Source: Chthonomonas sp. UBA2387 (GTDB lineage Bacteria > Armatimonadota > Fimbriimonadia > Fimbriimonadales > Fimbriimonadaceae). Taken from it: a stretch of DNA of 32,792 nt. Positions 30,218-32,792 of the stretch are shown one piece after another. Location: positions 41,100-73,891 of the forward strand of contig DDSP01000059.1 in NCBI GenBank assembly GCA_002343445.1, in the 5' to 3' direction. The notes under the pieces were generated by a model. That model searched no databases and was not told the DNA's origin. It saw nothing but the letters and a program-made list of their open reading frames with translations. How positions within the stretch are numbered: position 1 is the stretch's first letter; the number at the start of each line of letters is the position of its first letter. The translations under genes were made by a program, and so were the position numbers.

Positions 30218-31495
30218 ATGGTTGTCAAGCCCTCGCTGGCCCTTGCCATCGGCTGCCTGGTGGTCGGGCTTCTCGCCGATTCCAAGACGCCGCAATCGGC
30301 CCTTGGCGTCAAGCCCTACTGGGCATCGGGCACCTACCGCACGTCCGAGGTGGTCGGCTGGACGATCACAGGGTCGGGCAAAGTGGCGTACACGGTCAAG
30401 CAAAACAACCACAAACCCCTCTTGTCGGGGGACTTGGACCTGGGCGCGGGGGCTCAGAAGATCGAGGTGCGGCTGAGCGAGCCCGCCATGGTGTTCATGA
30501 CCGTCACTCCCGAAGGAGGCAAGCCGAGCGACTACGGCGCGGCCGTCGAGCCGGAGAAGATCAAACCCGCCTCGCCGCGCCCTGCCGACTTCGACGCGTT
30601 CTGGGCGAGGAAGCTTAGGGAAATGCGGGCGATTCCTTCCGACCCCGTGTTCAAACCTGGCGTCAGCCCAGACCCCGCGATCGAATATGGGACATTCGAA
30701 ATGAACCACGTGCACGGGACCAAGGTGTACGGGCAGTACGCCAAGCCCAAGACGTCGGGCAAGCTCCCGGCGGTGCTGCTGCTGCAGTGGGCGGGCGGAC
30801 CCTATCGGCTCGACCCCTGGTGGGTTGTGACTCGCGCCCAGCAAGGGTACTTGGCCCTCAACATCCAGCCCCACAACGTGCCGGCCACCGAGCCCGAGAG
30901 TTTCTATTCCGAGTTGCCCGCCACCCTCAAGAACTACACCCAGATCCACCAGCGGGACCGGGAGCGCAACTACTTTGTCGAGATGTATCTTCGCGGGTGC
31001 CGTACGGTGGACGCCATCACGGCGCGGCCCGATTGGGACGGCAAGACGATGGTCCTTCTGGGGACCAGCATGGGTGGCCAGCAGAGCCTTGCCGTCGCCG
31101 GGTTGCACCCGAAGGTCAGCCACATGATCGTCAACGTGCCGGCCGGTTGCGACATCGCGGCGAGGCCGTTTGGGCGAAGCGAGACGTACCCCTTCTATCC
31201 TCAGGAGGACGCGAAGGCACTGGAGGTCGCTGGGTTCATCGACGCGACCCACTTCGCCCCCAAGATCAAGGCGACGTCTTTGGTGGCCATGGGGTTCGTG
31301 GACACAGTCTGCCCGCCCGCAGGCATCTGGGCGGCTTACAACCTCATTCCTGGCCTCAAGCGAGTGGTGCCTTTGGTGGACTCACCACACAACCACCTCG
31401 CGACTCGCGAGCAGCAGTTGCCCATCGTCCTGCTGACCGAGCAGTGGATGCAGAGCATCGCCAAGGGCGAACGCCCGCCCGGTCTGAAGCCCTGA
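30218..31495 (+). CDS. Exported acetyl xylan esterase/cephalosporin deacetylase-type hydrolase
   Basis: A 425-residue protein with a signal peptide (KPSLALAIGCLVVGLLA), an N-terminal beta-sandwich (about 30-110) and an AXE1-type alpha/beta hydrolase domain (115-415). The triad is visible as Ser284 in LLGTSMGGQQS, Asp362 in GFVDTVCPP and His391 in DSPHNH, and the family block RPADFDAFWARKL opens the domain. Members remove acetyl groups from xylo-oligosaccharides or other acetylated sugars; activity on sugars is inferred. The ATG has AAGGAAGG 8-10 nt upstream, one of the clear ribosome sites in the window. It follows the propeller gene by 50 bp on the same strand. Confidence 0.9.
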   Translation: MVVKPSLALAIGCLVVGLLADSKTPQSALGVKPYWASGTYRTSEVVGWTITGSGKVAYTVKQNNHKPLLSGDLDLGAGAQKIEVRLSEPAMVFMTVTPEGGKPSDYGAAVEPEKIKPASPRPADFDAFWARKLREMRAIPSDPVFKPGVSPDPAIEYGTFEMNHVHGTKVYGQYAKPKTSGKLPAVLLLQWAGGPYRLDPWWVVTRAQQGYLALNIQPHNVPATEPESFYSELPATLKNYTQIHQRDRERNYFVEMYLRGCRTVDAITARPDWDGKTMVLLGTSMGGQQSLAVAGLHPKVSHMIVNVPAGCDIAARPFGRSETYPFYPQEDAKALEVAGFIDATHFAPKIKATSLVAMGFVDTVCPPAGIWAAYNLIPGLKRVVPLVDSPHNHLATREQQLPIVLLTEQWMQSIAKGERPPGLKP

Positions 31496-31645
31496 TGGTC
31501 CGCTTGTAACGCGGGGCGGGTTCGGCAACCGCAGGCCCGCCGCTCGGGTGCCACGATGTTCCCGACCCCTTGTTCCCCTGCCATCGGCGCCAGGCTCTCG
31601 CGGGGTCGGAACTCGCGAAGGGTCCGCGTTTTTGCAGTAATACGA
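31496..31645. repeat. Intergenic repeat-like sequence
   Basis: No supported gene. On the minus strand a block around 31547-31570 (GTGGCACCC preceded by GTCGGGAACATC) resembles the GTGGCACCC end of the 85-bp repeat, suggesting a diverged, oppositely oriented copy facing the one at 31646. Confidence 0.4.
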
Positions 31646-31730
31646 GCACGGTCTGCCGGGCAGGAACGCTTTGCTCATGCGCGAGGAGATCGGCCCCGGT
31701 CAGACCGTGGCACCCCGGGTCGAAGAGTTG
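31646..31730 (+). repeat. 85-bp dispersed repeat, copy 2 (plus orientation)
   Basis: Aligns without gaps to 22219-22303 read on the minus strand. The frame giving HGLPGR...GPGQTVAPRVE continues to a stop at 31784; a short ORF could start at ATG 31677 (35 residues). No family is recognised. It lies 140 bp before copy A of the Arg-rich module. Confidence 0.75.
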
Positions 31731-31773
31731 GCGAAAGGCAGTCGGCGGTTGGTGGGCCACCAAACCATGATTT

Positions 31774-31815
31774 CTGAACTCTGAGCACTGAACCTTGAGC
31801 CCTGAACCCTCCGAG
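31774..31815. repeat. 14-bp tandem repeat, nearly three units
   Basis: Units CTGAACTCTGAGCA, CTGAACCTTGAGCC and CTGAACCCTCCGAG follow one another directly before the promoter of module copy A. Confidence 0.7.
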
Positions 31816-31858
31816 TTTCCACTTTCCTTCTCCCTCTTCCGTTTCCCAAATCCTTCGC

Positions 31859-31864
31859 TATACT
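31859..31864 (+). promoter_or_regulatory. TATACT -10 element of module copy A
   Basis: TTCGC-TATACT-GAACACC leads to the ATG at 31872, matching the arrangement of copy B at 23672-23660. No -35 hexamer is convincing. Confidence 0.55.
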
Positions 31865-31871
31865 GAACACC

Positions 31872-32249
31872 ATGACACTTGCGACGGACAGGAGGAACCG
31901 GCCGGCCAACGCCCGCTCCCGACGACGCGCCGGAGCGACTTGGGTCACCCGAACGCGGCCAACCGCCCGCGGCAGCAGAACGTGCGATGCGACGCAGCTG
32001 GTCGTTCTGGAAGGCGAGGTGGTGGGGCATGTGAAGGGCTCCGAAAAGCGCGACCACATCACGGACCTCTTGGGGGCTCGGTGGTGGCCCGATGGCCAGG
32101 AATCCGTCGTGGGAATTGGGGCAACTGAAGCTGCCACTGCTGGTGCAAGCGGCTTGTGCTCGGTTATCTGCAGCCCCAGAATAATCCCTGTCGACATTGC
32201 ACCACGTATTGGGCGAGGAACATCGTGGGGGTCGGTTATCTATCATTGA
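31872..32249 (+). CDS. Arg-rich ORF, copy A of the duplicated leaderless module
   Basis: A 125-residue ORF that opens like the ORF at 23660: MTxAT, then RRNRxANARSRRRAG. The shared DNA runs from the promoter through about codon 25, with only scattered substitutions. The remainder (ATQLVVLEGEVVGHVKGSEKRDHITDLLGAR...) has no counterpart in copy B and no recognised family. The ORF stops 17 nt before the low-GC membrane-protein gene at 32267. It may be a small basic protein, a translated leader, or part of a larger decayed gene; only the shared start is well supported. Confidence 0.42.
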   Translation: MTLATDRRNRPANARSRRRAGATWVTRTRPTARGSRTCDATQLVVLEGEVVGHVKGSEKRDHITDLLGARWWPDGQESVVGIGATEAATAGASGLCSVICSPRIIPVDIAPRIGRGTSWGSVIYH

Positions 32250-32266
32250 GCACGAGGTTCGCTCAA

Positions 32267-32686
32267 ATGACGAGCATCGCTATCGCGTCCGTCATCGCAA
32301 TAGCGCTACTTTTAGTCCATTCTCGATTTGACACTGTTGGATCGGGAGGATACACGTTCGGTATTGGAGCTATGGCAGGCATTTCGACGATTTGTTGGAT
32401 GTTGTCGCCAGTCAAGACCGTCATTCGGTCAGGTCTGATGAAAGATATTGGCAGGCTGAATCCAGCGTTGGCGAAGCGACTTGAGCCAGTGCTTCCAGTT
32501 GTGAGTCTATGGCCTGTGTTCGCAATGCTCGGGATACTTCATGCAGTGCTAGTCAAGATTGACTACAATGTCTGGCAGGCTGAAAGTCTTACGCGTGGCC
32601 AGCCGTTGCAGATTACCTGGCTGGTTGTTGGTCTTGGATTCGGAATAGGGTCCAGCCTGTGGATAAACCACTTTTTGGTGAAGTGA
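32267..32686 (+). CDS. Low-GC small multi-spanning membrane protein
   Basis: A 139-residue hydrophobic protein with about four membrane segments: IAIASVIAIALLLVHS near the start, FGIGAMAGISTICWML, VLPVVSLWPVFAMLGILHAVL and ITWLVVGLGFGIGSSLWI near the end. No family is recognised. GC content is clearly lower than that of the surrounding genes. The ATG at 32267 has GAGG 9 nt upstream; a TTG at 32246 is an alternative overlapping the end of the Arg-rich ORF. Its size, topology and position behind the module resemble orphan immunity or cargo genes, but this is only a suggestion. Confidence 0.68.
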   Translation: MTSIAIASVIAIALLLVHSRFDTVGSGGYTFGIGAMAGISTICWMLSPVKTVIRSGLMKDIGRLNPALAKRLEPVLPVVSLWPVFAMLGILHAVLVKIDYNVWQAESLTRGQPLQITWLVVGLGFGIGSSLWINHFLVK

Positions 32687-32792
32687 AGATGCTCCAGATC
32701 TTTCGTTGCAAGGTTTTGACCAACGGCTAAGCCCGATCTCCGGGGCCAAAGACCGGGGGGTTGGCCACCCCAGTACGAGTACGACCAGAACG
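32687..32792. other. End of window, no supported gene
   Basis: Contains GGGGT-TGGCC-ACCCC, a small hairpin without a T-tract, which may follow the membrane-protein gene. The last bases can be read as QYEYDQN, reminiscent of an RHS/YD repeat, but this is too short to call. Confidence 0.3.

Noticed and set aside
31356..32246. Minus-strand frame opposite the second accessory patch
   Set aside because: It crosses the end of the esterase gene, the repeats and the Arg-rich module in antisense and has no coherent protein features.
1..32792. tRNA and rRNA genes
   Set aside because: No cloverleaf with a T-loop and acceptor pairing or rRNA-like conserved block was noticed on either strand by eye; a covariance-model scan would settle it.

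Overview
The window is GC-rich DNA densely packed with genes on both strands. It looks like the chromosome of a diderm, polysaccharide-using bacterium. Evidence for that is an alginate-export-type porin, several Tat or Sec exported enzymes, a GH29 fucosidase with accessory domains, and an Asp-box protein ending in a dockerin-like domain. Gfo/Idh/MocA, ThuA, SUMF1 and DUF3500 families, plus many start codons placed 5-8 nt behind a TANNNT -10 element, would fit Armatimonadota (Fimbriimonadia-like) or another deep-branching lineage. The phylum is an inference from gene content only; no rRNA or tRNA gene was seen.

Layout. 1-3.7 kb: the end of a gamma-glutamyltransferase, a degenerate GIY-YIG protein, an RRM RNA-binding protein with a clear promoter, a GNAT protein, a Tat-type metallophosphoesterase and a carboxymuconolactone-decarboxylase-like protein. 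3.7-8.4 kb: a Crp/Fnr regulator divergent from a porin, with an FNR-type palindrome between them, then nickel lactate racemase (larA) and a BBE-type flavin oxidase. 8.4-14.3 kb: a sugar aminotransferase coupled to MazG, an alpha/beta hydrolase, a SUMF1-ThuA pair and ApbE. 14.3-21.9 kb: a palindromic repeat pair, a Tat-exported Gfo/Idh oxidoreductase, the Asp-box/dockerin protein, the fucosidase and a DUF3500 protein. 24-31.5 kb: an AraC regulator coupled to an oligopeptide-binding lipoprotein, an McsB-like arginine kinase, a GT2 glycosyltransferase, GreA, a secreted beta-propeller and an acetyl xylan esterase-like enzyme.

Two accessory patches stand out, at 21.9-24.0 kb and 31.5-32.8 kb. Each carries a copy of the same module: a TATACT -10 element, a start codon 6-7 nt later, and an Arg-rich ORF beginning with a shared sequence. 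Each of these ORFs stops 6-17 nt before an unrelated gene of visibly lower GC. Both patches also carry a gapless 85-bp repeat in opposite orientation. This looks like a cassette-type arrangement and is the most likely place for an undescribed system.

A second theme is regulatory. About ten genes have a -10-like hexamer immediately before the start codon and no Shine-Dalgarno, which suggests leaderless transcripts. At two divergent gene pairs an almost identical 10-bp core provides -10 elements in both directions.
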